DNA of 5,854 nucleotides, taken from positions 1-5,854 of the forward strand of contig JAGLNZ010000047.1 of assembly GCA_023139225.1 (NCBI GenBank), given 5' to 3'. Under the pieces are notes generated by a model. That model did no database searches and was not told the origin of the DNA. It saw only the letters and a list, made by a program, of their open reading frames with translations. The stretch is from Desulfobacula sp. Lineage in GTDB: Bacteria; Desulfobacterota; Desulfobacteria; Desulfobacterales; Desulfobacteraceae. Position numbers and translations under genes: made by a program. This document shows positions 1 through 5,854 of this stretch, piece after piece (position 1 is the stretch's first letter; each line of letters opens with the position of its first letter).

Positions 1-351
1 TTACAACAATTTCCCTGTGGCCGGGTTTTAAGCTGGCGCTTTTATATTGAAGATAAGATTATCCAGTTTTTCGGCAGTGCCGGATCATCTTTAAAAGAGC
101 TTAAAAAAATTGGGGACAAACCAATTGATATCCTGATGCTCCCGCTGCAGGGGCATTCAAATATTTGCGGGATCGGCCTGAACTATATTAAGTATCTCAA
201 ACCAAAAATCGTCCTTCCCCATCACCAGGACGATTTTTTTCCTCCCATATCACAATCCGTCGATATCAAACCATTTATAGATAAGATAAAAAGAGACTAT
301 AAAGATACCATTGTTATTATCCCAAGAATGAATGAGACTTTAACCCTGTAA
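1..351 (+). CDS. MBL-fold metallo-hydrolase, C-terminal fragment
   Basis: The frame is open from the first base to a TAA at 349-351, giving 116 residues of a protein whose start lies outside the window. An ATG at 136 is internal and not a likely start, because the family-like sequence continues upstream of it. Visible landmarks are IIQFFGSAGSS near residues 20-30, DILMLPLQGHSN near 44-55, and LKPKIVLPHHQDDFFPP near 66-82. The strand-turn pattern and the late PHH...D motif, which would supply the last metal-binding histidine, resemble UlaG-like members of the metallo-beta-lactamase superfamily, which are usually cytoplasmic hydrolases. The substrate cannot be told. In many relatives the first motif reads GD, the Asp being a metal ligand; here it reads GS, so metal binding may be altered. 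The gene converges on the next one with an 11-base gap and no clear terminator between them. Superfamily call fairly sure; function unknown. Confidence 0.72.
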   Translation, partial: LQQFPCGRVLSWRFYIEDKIIQFFGSAGSSLKELKKIGDKPIDILMLPLQGHSNICGIGLNYIKYLKPKIVLPHHQDDFFPPISQSVDIKPFIDKIKRDYKDTIVIIPRMNETLTL

Positions 352-362
352 ATATTTGAAGG

Positions 363-1280
363 CTAATCAAAGATGCTTTTAAAAAGATTCCTAACGCCCT
401 CTCTTACTTCATCCACTGTTGCATCCTTGGTTTCCTGTTTTGCAGCCTGACCAACATCTTTTGCATCCTGCTCAAGAACTTCACCTGCCTGACTTTGTTG
501 CTCCTGTTGATCCTGCTGTTCATAGGCCTGCTGCTGATCCTGGTATTGCTGTTGCTGGTCCTGGTCCTGCTGCTCATTATAGTTCGGCTGTTGTGGAAAA
601 TTGGGTGTCTGGCCCATTTCAACATACTGCGCACCCGGCGGTACCCGGTAGTATGAAACATTAAGGGACATCTTTTTTAAGGAATGAAGCTTCATTTCGT
701 CACCATATCTCAACATACCGCCATATCCGGCTTCCTTGGCCTCTTTCGTTGCTTTTTCAAGGCTCTTTGCCATCTCTTCGCCCATACTTTCACCCATTTT
801 AGCAGCTATGGCTGACCACCCTTCATTGACCTTTTTAAGGTCGGAATGAGAGCTCAACACTACTTCATCCCGCCGAACAATATTGCCGCCTTCCATTACT
901 TCAATATTATAAACCACCCCTGTATATCCGGCGATTTTCTCTTTTTGGCCTGTTTTTTCATAGGTTGCTGAATACTCTTCTTGTGTCTTTGTCTCTGCGC
1001 CACCGAAAAGGCTTGTAAAGCCGCCGGAAGTAGCAGCCTTCATCTGCCCCATATCCATCACCATCCACTGGCCGCTGTCATCTTGTGAAACAGAATATAC
1101 CTTGTCACCGTCAAGCAGCAGATAGCTGGTTCCAGATGTATCCATCCTGACATGTTTGCTGTCCCTTGTAACAATTGTTACCATACTGCCATCCTGGTAT
1201 TTATAGGTGGCGACAATATCTGTAGCGGCTATTGCGGTTGAAGCAAAAAACAACAGACATACGATGAGCATATTACGCAT
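363..1280 (-). CDS. Exported DUF4412-like protein with glutamine-rich tail
   Basis: This encodes 305 residues starting at ATG 1280-1278, preceded by a strong GGAGG Shine-Dalgarno (complement of 1287-1291) at 6-base spacing, which supports the start. Residues 1-18 form a Sec signal peptide: short basic start, hydrophobic LIVCLLFFAS core, and AIA cleavage site before A19. It has no lipobox cysteine at the cleavage site, so the product is probably a soluble periplasmic or secreted protein. Residues about 20-215 contain beta-strand-like repeats of the type 'TRDSKHVRMD...YLLLDGDKVYSV', resembling DUF4412-type exported proteins of unknown function. Residues 150-190 look like a charged helix. Residues 230-264 are extremely Gln-rich (20 of 35), followed by a charged, probably helical C-terminus ending VRNLFKSIFD. 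A separate promoter is likely (see 1309-1337). The role is unknown; the DUF assignment is from memory of the pattern and needs a profile search. Confidence 0.85.
   Translation of the reverse strand: MRNMLIVCLLFFASTAIAATDIVATYKYQDGSMVTIVTRDSKHVRMDTSGTSYLLLDGDKVYSVSQDDSGQWMVMDMGQMKAATSGGFTSLFGGAETKTQEEYSATYEKTGQKEKIAGYTGVVYNIEVMEGGNIVRRDEVVLSSHSDLKKVNEGWSAIAAKMGESMGEEMAKSLEKATKEAKEAGYGGMLRYGDEMKLHSLKKMSLNVSYYRVPPGAQYVEMGQTPNFPQQPNYNEQQDQDQQQQYQDQQQAYEQQDQQEQQSQAGEVLEQDAKDVGQAAKQETKDATVDEVREGVRNLFKSIFD
489..593 (-). repeat. Glutamine-rich low-complexity segment
   Basis: This stretch codes for residues 230-264 of the exported protein. Twenty of 35 residues are Gln, mixed with Asp, Glu, Tyr and Asn, with recurring QQDQ and YQDQQ units. 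CAG and CAA codons are mixed, so this is a protein-level bias rather than a pure trinucleotide DNA repeat. Such segments are often disordered or aggregation-prone, but no function can be assigned here. Confidence 0.85.
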
Positions 1281-1308
1281 AACTAACCTCCATTTATATT
1301 TTCCTTAA

Positions 1309-1337
1309 CTCGTATTCAAATTCACTAAAAATGTCAA
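1309..1337 (-). promoter_or_regulatory. Candidate sigma-70 promoter for the exported protein gene
   Basis: On the minus strand a perfect TTGACA (complement of 1332-1337) is followed after 17 bases by TACGAG (complement of 1309-1314), which matches the -10 consensus at only three of six positions. The placement, about 29 bases before the start codon and just ahead of the GGAGG site, is sensible. The -35 box is convincing and the -10 box is weak, so the promoter may need an activator or be read differently. Confidence 0.4.
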
Positions 1338-1363
1338 GGAACACATGAACTGACAAATGATAG

Positions 1364-1389
1364 ACAGGCCCTTAAATTTAAATGCCTGT
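1364..1389. other. 26-base imperfect palindrome between the two minus-strand genes
   Basis: ACAGGC (1364-1369) and GCCTGT (1384-1389) are exact inverted copies, and the AT-rich palindrome TTAAATTTAA (1372-1381) has the same centre; only two base pairs in each arm do not match. It lies 13 bases past the chemoreceptor stop and 26 bases upstream of the TTGACA box of the exported-protein gene. A factor-independent terminator is possible, but there is no T-run after the stem on the minus strand. A protein-binding operator for the downstream promoter is the alternative. Confidence 0.4.
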
Positions 1390-1402
1390 AGTATTATGAC
1401 CC

Positions 1403-3601
1403 TTAAGAAAGTTTAAATTTTTCAAGCGCCGTATGCATTTGCGAAGACATCTGTGACAGGTTTTCATAACCTTGGGCCGTGTCTTTTGCAATGGCGGAAT
1501 TTTGAGAGACGGCATCCGTCATTTCAGCAAGCCCGATATTGATGGCCTCAATATTACTATTCTGCTCTATTGATGCATTCGAAACCTCTTCAACCAATTG
1601 GTTTACCTTTTCAACAATGGAACGAATTTTTTCAAGCACACCAGCGGTCTGATTTGCATTTTCAACACCTTTATCCACACCTGCCAGGGATTTCTTAATC
1701 AGTTTTCCAGTCTTTTTGGCTGCCAGTGCGCTGCGATCGGCAAGACTTCTGACTTCCTGGGCAACCACAGCAAATCCCTTTCCGGCTGATCCGGCTCTGA
1801 CCGCCTCAATGGATGCATTTAATGCCAGAAGTTTGGTTTGGGATGAAATATCATTGATAATACCGATAGCATCCGCAACCTCTATACTGGTGGATTTAAT
1901 TTCCTGCGTTACCCGAATCATTAACTCCATCTGGCTGTTTCCATTTTTAAGCTCTTCAATGGCCTTGCCGGAGATATTTTGCACTTCAAATGAGGTCTGC
2001 TCATTTGCTTTAGCACGACTTCCTATGTGATTCATAGATTGAGAAATTTCTTCAATGCTGGCAGCCTGGGTATTTGCATTATCAGAAAGAATGCTTGCAG
2101 AGCCGGATAATTCTTCTGTACCGGCATTAACTTTTTTACTGACATCAATAATTTCTTTTACCGTCTGTCCCAGAAGATCGATGGAATCATTGATGCTGTT
2201 CTTCAATTTTAAAAGATCTCCTTGCTGGTCACTGGTGACATGGCTGGAAAAGTCACCGCTTGCAACAGCCCCCATGATCTGGTTGACCTCTTTAATAGCA
2301 GATTCCACCTCTTCCATCAGGCTATCAAATGCAAGGGATGTCCGGCCGACCTCATCGGTTTTTGTTTCATTGACCCGGATAGAATAATCTGAATTTTGTT
2401 CGACTTCAGACACGGTTTTTTGGAGTTTCGTCAATGGCTTTGTTATGGAATTGATAATAATAAATGCTGCAACGGCGCCTGTGATAAGGCCGATGACAAC
2501 GATTAAACCAATATACAACTGTGCTGATGTTACCCCCTTTTTTGTCGCTTTTTGAACGGTTTCATTGATCCGCCCACTGTTTTTCAGCACCATCCCCAAG
2601 GCGTTGCTCACACTATTAGTCGCCTCATTCAGGTTTTGTTTCAACCCTTTGATTGTTTGAATTGCTTCAAGATATTGCTGGTGAAAAGCAAATAAACCAT
2701 TTTCATCAAGCACACTGTTTTTTAATATCTCAAATCCTTTGGTTAATGATGCATGGGACTCTTTATGTTCAGGTGCTGTTAGTTTTCGTTTTAATCGTTT
2801 CAGCCTTGAAGTAATTTTTTTGGCAAGGGTTTCAAAATTATCTCTGTGGACCGACAGGTTTTCAATCTCATGTTCGGCAATATAAATTTTCAATAAATCC
2901 TGAAGCTGGATTAAAAATACCTGTAATGTTCCAGCCCGGTAAAGAACCGGCAAGTCCTTGGCAAACATATCCAATAGCAGATCAGACACTTGTTTGGCAG
3001 TCGCTTCATCAGTCATGGAAAGGGTTCTGCCCTTGTCCTCTTTTTCACCGATAGCAATCTGGGCTGCCTCAACAAAACTGTTCAGATTTTTATCAAATTT
3101 TTGGCGCTGAGTGTTAAAATTTTCCAGACTGATTTTTGATGTCTGTTCCTGATCCAGCCTAACAAGATACCCTTTTATCGCTTTTTTGGATAAATCAATA
3201 AAATTTCGATGGGTATCTTTGACCTTTTTAATATCCAGTTTGATATTACCCTTTTCCAAAAGCAAGGAAAGGTGTTCAAAATTTTTGGAAAAAGATTTCT
3301 CTGATTCCATTAAAACCGATTCCTGGATTTTGATTTCTTCTTTGTCGGTCAAAGAAAGAATATTAAGAACAATGATATTGGATTTTAGCATATCATTTGC
3401 AAGAGAACTGGATACTTTACTAAGTGGAGAGGAGATATCAGAAAGTGTGCTGATATTATTTTTGATCTGAGAGATGAAAAATAATCCTGAGCTGCCTGCA
3501 CCTGCAATCATGATGACCAGTAGAACAAACGCATAAATAAGCTTCATTTTTATGGTCAACTTGCCAAAGAAGTTAGAAACTATACCATGGTTAGGTTTCA
3601 T
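1403..3601 (-). CDS. Methyl-accepting chemotaxis protein
   Basis: This 732-residue transmembrane chemoreceptor senses a ligand outside the cytoplasm and controls the CheA kinase through CheW. TM1 is about residues 20-44. Residues about 46-360 form a large, almost wholly helical extracytoplasmic sensor, longer than a simple four-helix bundle and compatible with a helical bimodular (HBM-like) domain. TM2 is about 362-384. A HAMP domain follows (ITKPL at 386-390, DEVG at 416-419), then a divergent second HAMP-like unit (about 437-485, with SGDF and [11 protein letters not shown]). The signalling domain runs from about 490 to the end. Its tip (581-620) contains [17 protein letters not shown] and [15 protein letters not shown]. 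Likely methylation pairs are E517/E518 in [10 protein letters not shown] and E679/Q680. About 127 residues follow the tip, which fits a 36-heptad length. There is no C-terminal CheR-docking pentapeptide. The start has AAAGGAG (complement of 3611-3617) at 9-base spacing. No che genes adjoin it, so it looks like an orphan receptor; the ligand is unknown. Confidence 0.96.
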   Translation of the reverse strand: MKPNHGIVSNFFGKLTIKMKLIYAFVLLVIMIAGAGSSGLFFISQIKNNISTLSDISSPLSKVSSSLANDMLKSNIIVLNILSLTDKEEIKIQESVLMESEKSFSKNFEHLSLLLEKGNIKLDIKKVKDTHRNFIDLSKKAIKGYLVRLDQEQTSKISLENFNTQRQKFDKNLNSFVEAAQIAIGEKEDKGRTLSMTDEATAKQVSDLLLDMFAKDLPVLYRAGTLQVFLIQLQDLLKIYIAEHEIENLSVHRDNFETLAKKITSRLKRLKRKLTAPEHKESHASLTKGFEILKNSVLDENGLFAFHQQYLEAIQTIKGLKQNLNEATNSVSNALGMVLKNSGRINETVQKATKKGVTSAQLYIGLIVVIGLITGAVAAFIIINSITKPLTKLQKTVSEVEQNSDYSIRVNETKTDEVGRTSLAFDSLMEEVESAIKEVNQIMGAVASGDFSSHVTSDQQGDLLKLKNSINDSIDLLGQTVKEIIDVSKKVNAGTEELSGSASILSDNANTQAASIEEISQSMNHIGSRAKANEQTSFEVQNISGKAIEELKNGNSQMELMIRVTQEIKSTSIEVADAIGIINDISSQTKLLALNASIEAVRAGSAGKGFAVVAQEVRSLADRSALAAKKTGKLIKKSLAGVDKGVENANQTAGVLEKIRSIVEKVNQLVEEVSNASIEQNSNIEAINIGLAEMTDAVSQNSAIAKDTAQGYENLSQMSSQMHTALEKFKLS

Positions 3602-3642
3602 TGTTTTGTTCTCCTTTGAAAAAATTTAAAGATTACAGCATA

Positions 3643-3670
3643 TTGATATTCAATTGTATTTTTGAATCAA
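3643..3670 (-). promoter_or_regulatory. Candidate proximal promoter of the chemoreceptor gene
   Basis: On the minus strand TTGATT (complement of 3665-3670) and TATCAA (complement of 3643-3648) are spaced by 16 bases and each match four of six consensus positions. Transcription would begin near 3636, leaving a leader of about 35 bases that includes the AAAGGAG site. The region is very AT-rich, so chance matches are easy; a sigma-28-type flagellar promoter was looked for and not found. Confidence 0.27.
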
Positions 3671-3695
3671 TTGGAACATGTGTCAGCTTTGTATG

Positions 3696-3713
3696 TGAAC
3701 GAGCGCTCAATCA
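3696..3713. promoter_or_regulatory. Operator-like palindrome in the divergent control region
   Basis: TGAACGAGCGCTCAATCA is an 18-base imperfect palindrome: GAGCGCTC is a perfect 8-base core and the outer TGA/TCA triplets pair, with two unmatched positions in each arm between them. Its GC-rich core stands out in AT-rich DNA. The shape recalls operators of TetR-family repressors, though no such regulator is in the window. It lies 29 bases upstream of the plus-strand -35 box and just upstream of the proximal chemoreceptor promoter candidate, so it could serve either gene, or be an enhancer-like site of the activator itself. Confidence 0.4.
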
Positions 3714-3720
3714 TGCAATC

Positions 3721-3749
3721 TTGCTATCGATATTATTCAAAATTGTCAA
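3721..3749 (-). promoter_or_regulatory. Weak distal promoter candidate for the chemoreceptor gene
   Basis: On the minus strand a perfect TTGACA (complement of 3744-3749) is followed after 17 bases by TAGCAA (complement of 3721-3726), a three-of-six -10 match. The -35 box overlaps that of the opposite-strand promoter at 3743-3771. Use of this site would give a leader of over 100 bases that crosses the operator-like palindrome. Confidence 0.22.
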
Positions 3750-3771
3750 GAAAATATTTAAATTTTTTAAT
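3743..3771 (+). promoter_or_regulatory. Sigma-70-type promoter of the activator gene
   Basis: TTGTCA (3743-3748) and TTTAAT (3766-3771) each match five of six consensus positions with an ideal 17-base spacer of AT-rich DNA. Transcription would begin near 3778 and give a leader of about 57 bases before the ATG at 3835. This is the best promoter match in the window and implies that the sigma-54 activator is itself made from a housekeeping promoter, as is usual for this class. Confidence 0.55.
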
Positions 3772-3811
3772 GCTTGTCTTAAATTCACGACATTCCGGTT
3801 TTCATGATTTT

Positions 3812-3828
3812 TCGTTGCATAACAACGA
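3812..3828 (+). promoter_or_regulatory. Small hairpin just upstream of the activator start
   Basis: TCGTTG (3812-3817) and CAACGA (3823-3828) are exact inverted copies around a 5-base loop. The stem ends six bases before the ATG at 3835, exactly where a ribosome binding site would be expected and where none is seen. It may be a weak RNA hairpin that affects translation start or a short operator; six base pairs alone could also be chance. Confidence 0.33.
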
Positions 3829-3834
3829 TATTTC

Positions 3835-5481
3835 ATGTATTTTTCTCCAATGAAGCTTGATTCAACATACCAACCGGAATATCAGTCTTTAAAGGAACTT
3901 TTAATTGAAATGGCCCTGGAAAGATCAGTTGATGTTCTTTTAAATCTCATTGTTGACCGGATGGTACAGCGCCCCCATGTTGCCCTGGTCAGAATCTGGC
4001 TGAAAAAAAAAGCAGATATATGCAGCAAATGCAGCATGCTCAAAAAATGCAGGGACAAAAAAGAGTGCCTCCACTTGATTGCAAGCCGGGGAGAATCCAT
4101 ATCAAGCCCTTCCCACAACTTTTCTGATCTTACCGGACATGGGCAGCGTATTCCCATCGGTATTACCGGTATTGGAAAAGTGGCTCAAAAAAAAAGATCC
4201 CTTATGCCCGAAGAAATTGAAGCAGATAAAGACTGGCAAAATCGGGATACCTGGGCAAAAGGTGAAAATATCCTTGGATTCGGTGCCCAGCCCCTGCGGT
4301 TTAAAGATGATGTTTTCGGTGTTATTGCCATCTATTCAAGAATCAAAGCCAGCCGCGTAGAAGAAGGGCGATTCTGGCTGAAAATGATTGCCAACCATAC
4401 GGCTGCCGCCATTGCCAATGCCAATGCCTTCAGAGAAATAGATCATTTAAAATCCCAGCTGGAACTTGAAAACGAGTATCTGAAAGAAGAGATCAACCAA
4501 GCCCGTTCTTTTGGCAGTATTATCGGAAAAAGTCCGTCATTAATGAATATCTTAAACCAGATAGAACTTGTTGCTCCAACAGATGCCAGCGTATTTATAA
4601 TAGGCGAATCCGGCACGGGAAAAGAGCTTGTGGCAAGGGAAATCCATAAAAGAAGCCTTCGGAAAGACCGGCCTATGATTAAAGTCAACTGTGCCTCTAT
4701 TCCGGGCGAGCTTTATGAAAGTGAATTCTTTGGCCACATCAAGGGGGCTTTTACAGGCGCAATAAAAGACCGGGGCGGAAGATTTCAGGCTGCTGACGGA
4801 GGAACCCTTTTTCTTGATGAAATCGGTGAACTGCCGCTTGCCTTACAGGGCAAACTTCTAAGAGTGTTACAGGAAGGAACCTATGAACGAATTGGCGAGG
4901 ATATCACAAGACATGTAAATGTCAGGATCATTGCAGCCACAAACAAAAATATCAAAGAAGAGATCAAAGAAGGGCGGTTCAGGCAGGATCTTTATTACAG
5001 GATCAATGTCTTTCCCATAGAGATTGCACCGCTGCGAAACAGAGAAGAGGATATCGGGGCGTTGACCTGCCATTTCCTTGAAAAAATATCATCGGACATG
5101 AACCGGAAAAAACCTGAAATATCCAATGCCGGGATGAAACAGCTCATTTCATATGACTGGCCCGGAAATGTCAGGGAACTTAGAAACGTCATCGAGCGTT
5201 CCATTATCACATCCGAGAACACGGGCCTTAAATTCATTTTCCCGGATCAGGAACAGCATCCGTCATATCCTGTGCTCACAGACCCTTACCACAAAAATGA
5301 CGCTCTGACAGATGATGAGTTAAATCTGTTTATCAAAAAAAATATTTTAACAGCGCTAAAAACATGCAACGGAAAAATATATGGAAAAGATGGCGCTGCC
5401 GGCCTTCTTGGCTGTGCACCGACCACCCTTTGTTCCAGGATTAAAAAATTCAATATAAATATTCAGGAGATAAAAAAATAA
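3835..5481 (+). CDS. Sigma-54-dependent activator, GAF-AAA+-Fis HTH
   Basis: This 548-residue cytoplasmic enhancer-binding protein would open sigma-54 RNA polymerase promoters using ATP. Residues about 15-198 form a GAF sensor domain containing a C63-x2-C66-x5-C72-x5-C78 cluster. A short coiled-coil linker follows (202-222). The AAA+ domain (about 226-455) has Walker A GESGTGKE (257-264), the sigma-54-contacting GAFTGA loop (304-309), Walker B GGTLFLDEIG (322-331), sensor I AATN (367-370), probable Arg fingers R383 and R389, and sensor II in WPGNVRELRN (442-451). The C-terminal Fis-type helix-turn-helix is about 519-541 (AAGLLGCAPTTLCSRIKKF). All key residues are intact. The layout matches FhlA/NorR-like activators and there is no receiver domain, so control is probably by a bound ligand or redox signal, not phosphorylation. 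Neither ATG 3835 nor in-frame ATG 3850 has a clear Shine-Dalgarno; a stop at 3820 bars longer forms. It probably forms an operon with the M24 gene. Confidence 0.95.
   Translation: MYFSPMKLDSTYQPEYQSLKELLIEMALERSVDVLLNLIVDRMVQRPHVALVRIWLKKKADICSKCSMLKKCRDKKECLHLIASRGESISSPSHNFSDLTGHGQRIPIGITGIGKVAQKKRSLMPEEIEADKDWQNRDTWAKGENILGFGAQPLRFKDDVFGVIAIYSRIKASRVEEGRFWLKMIANHTAAAIANANAFREIDHLKSQLELENEYLKEEINQARSFGSIIGKSPSLMNILNQIELVAPTDASVFIIGESGTGKELVAREIHKRSLRKDRPMIKVNCASIPGELYESEFFGHIKGAFTGAIKDRGGRFQAADGGTLFLDEIGELPLALQGKLLRVLQEGTYERIGEDITRHVNVRIIAATNKNIKEEIKEGRFRQDLYYRINVFPIEIAPLRNREEDIGALTCHFLEKISSDMNRKKPEISNAGMKQLISYDWPGNVRELRNVIERSIITSENTGLKFIFPDQEQHPSYPVLTDPYHKNDALTDDELNLFIKKNILTALKTCNGKIYGKDGAAGLLGCAPTTLCSRIKKFNINIQEIKK
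5465..5470 (+). promoter_or_regulatory. Ribosome binding site of the M24 gene, inside the activator gene
   Basis: AGGAGA lies within the last codons of the activator gene and precedes the ATG at 5484 by 13 bases, a rather long spacing with an A-rich spacer. It supports the ATG at 5484 as the start and suggests translation linked to that of the activator. Confidence 0.5.
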
Positions 5482-5483
5482 AA

Positions 5484-5854
5484 ATGACCCAATACCCGTT
5501 TAAGCCCACACCTGAAACTGAAATAATTGCCAGGATTAAGACAGTACAAAAGCAAATGGCAGCCTTTCAAGTAGAAGCCCTGTTTTTAACCCATAAACCC
5601 GATATCTATTATTTTTCAGGCACAGCCCAGGATTGTTATCTTTATATTGAAAAAGACCATGATCCTGTTTTATTTGTAAAGCGATATCTGCCCCGGGCTC
5701 AACAAGAGACCGCCCTTAAAAATATTGAACCCATTGAATCCATAAAGGATATTCCAAAATTAGTTGAATCCCGCTTTAAAAAACATCCCGACACCTGCGG
5801 CCTTGCATTTGACGTGGTGCCGGTAAAAGACTTTCAATTTTTTCAACATCTTTT
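5484..5854 (+). CDS. M24-family Xaa-Pro peptidase/creatinase-like protein, N-terminal part
   Basis: The frame opens at ATG 5484, two bases after the activator stop, and stays open to the window edge for 123 whole codons; the rest lies outside. The visible part resembles the creatinase/prolidase N-terminal domain that precedes the metal-dependent 'pita-bread' catalytic domain of M24 peptidases. It begins with a helix (ETEIIARIKTVQKQMAAF), then strand-turn sequence EALFLTHKPDIYYFSGTAQD, typical of the family's 'di.Y.sG' pattern, then a helix rich in Arg and Gln (RYLPRAQQETAL) and the strand GLAFDVVPVKDF. Whole proteins of this type cleave Xaa-Pro bonds or act on related small molecules; the five metal ligands would be in the unseen C-terminal half, so activity cannot be judged. 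The tight spacing implies co-transcription with the activator. Confidence 0.82.
   Translation, partial: MTQYPFKPTPETEIIARIKTVQKQMAAFQVEALFLTHKPDIYYFSGTAQDCYLYIEKDHDPVLFVKRYLPRAQQETALKNIEPIESIKDIPKLVESRFKKHPDTCGLAFDVVPVKDFQFFQHL

Noticed and set aside
340..370. Terminator between the two convergent genes
   Set aside because: No stem followed by a T-run is visible in the short gap on either strand.
404..664. Overlapping frames on both strands opposite the Gln-rich segment
   Set aside because: They are by-products of the repetitive CAG/CAA codons of the exported-protein gene, with no signal of their own.
3721..3765. Sigma-28 flagellar promoter for the chemoreceptor
   Set aside because: A CGATA core occurs on the minus strand, but no TAAA element lies at the required 15-base spacing.
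3602..3834. Sigma-54 (-24/-12) promoter in the control region
   Set aside because: The nearest candidate, GG at 3673-3674 followed by GC near 3686, has 11 rather than 10 bases between the two pairs and a poor consensus, so it was not called.
3602..3853. Short plus-strand reading frames across the control region (for example 3662-3853)
   Set aside because: They overlap promoter elements, lack ribosome sites, and their residues show no family pattern; the bias reflects AT-rich non-coding DNA.
4867..5237. Minus-strand reading frames inside the activator gene
   Set aside because: They lie antisense to intact AAA+ motifs and show no ribosome site or recognisable domain.

Overview
The window holds two complete minus-strand genes, one complete plus-strand gene and two gene fragments cut by the window edges. 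No RNA gene, mobile element, CRISPR array or origin is visible. The gene set and style suggest a free-living Gram-negative, anaerobic-type deltaproteobacterium, perhaps a Desulfobacter/Desulfobacula-like member of the Desulfobacterales. The clues are moderately AT-rich DNA, a GAF-type sigma-54 activator with a four-cysteine insert, a large chemoreceptor with a helical sensor, and an M24 peptidase beside the activator. This placement is an inference from gene style, not a proven assignment.

Layout. Bases 1-351 (+) are the C-terminal end of a metallo-beta-lactamase-fold protein. It converges, with an 11-base gap, on a minus-strand gene (363-1280) for an exported protein with a DUF4412-like N-terminal part and a very glutamine-rich tail. 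A 122-base gap with a good -35 box and a 26-base imperfect palindrome separates this from a minus-strand methyl-accepting chemotaxis protein (1403-3601). A 233-base AT-rich control region (3602-3834) follows. It contains a strong plus-strand sigma-70-like promoter, weaker minus-strand candidates, an 18-base operator-like palindrome and a small hairpin next to the next start. The plus-strand gene 3835-5481 encodes a GAF / AAA+ / Fis-type-HTH sigma-54-dependent activator. Two bases after its stop, a gene for an M24-family Xaa-Pro peptidase/creatinase-like protein begins (5484) and runs off the window.

How they may work together. The activator and the M24 protein look like one transcription unit, so the activator may sense a small molecule through its GAF domain and switch on sigma-54 promoters elsewhere; no convincing -24/-12 promoter is seen in the control region here. 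The chemoreceptor is divergently transcribed from the same control region and could share regulation, but no functional link is proven. The exported glutamine-rich protein and the MBL-fold fragment look like unrelated neighbours. I find no clear novel multi-gene system. The most interesting points are the shared control region, the activator start without a Shine-Dalgarno sequence, the cysteine cluster in its GAF domain and the glutamine-rich exported protein.
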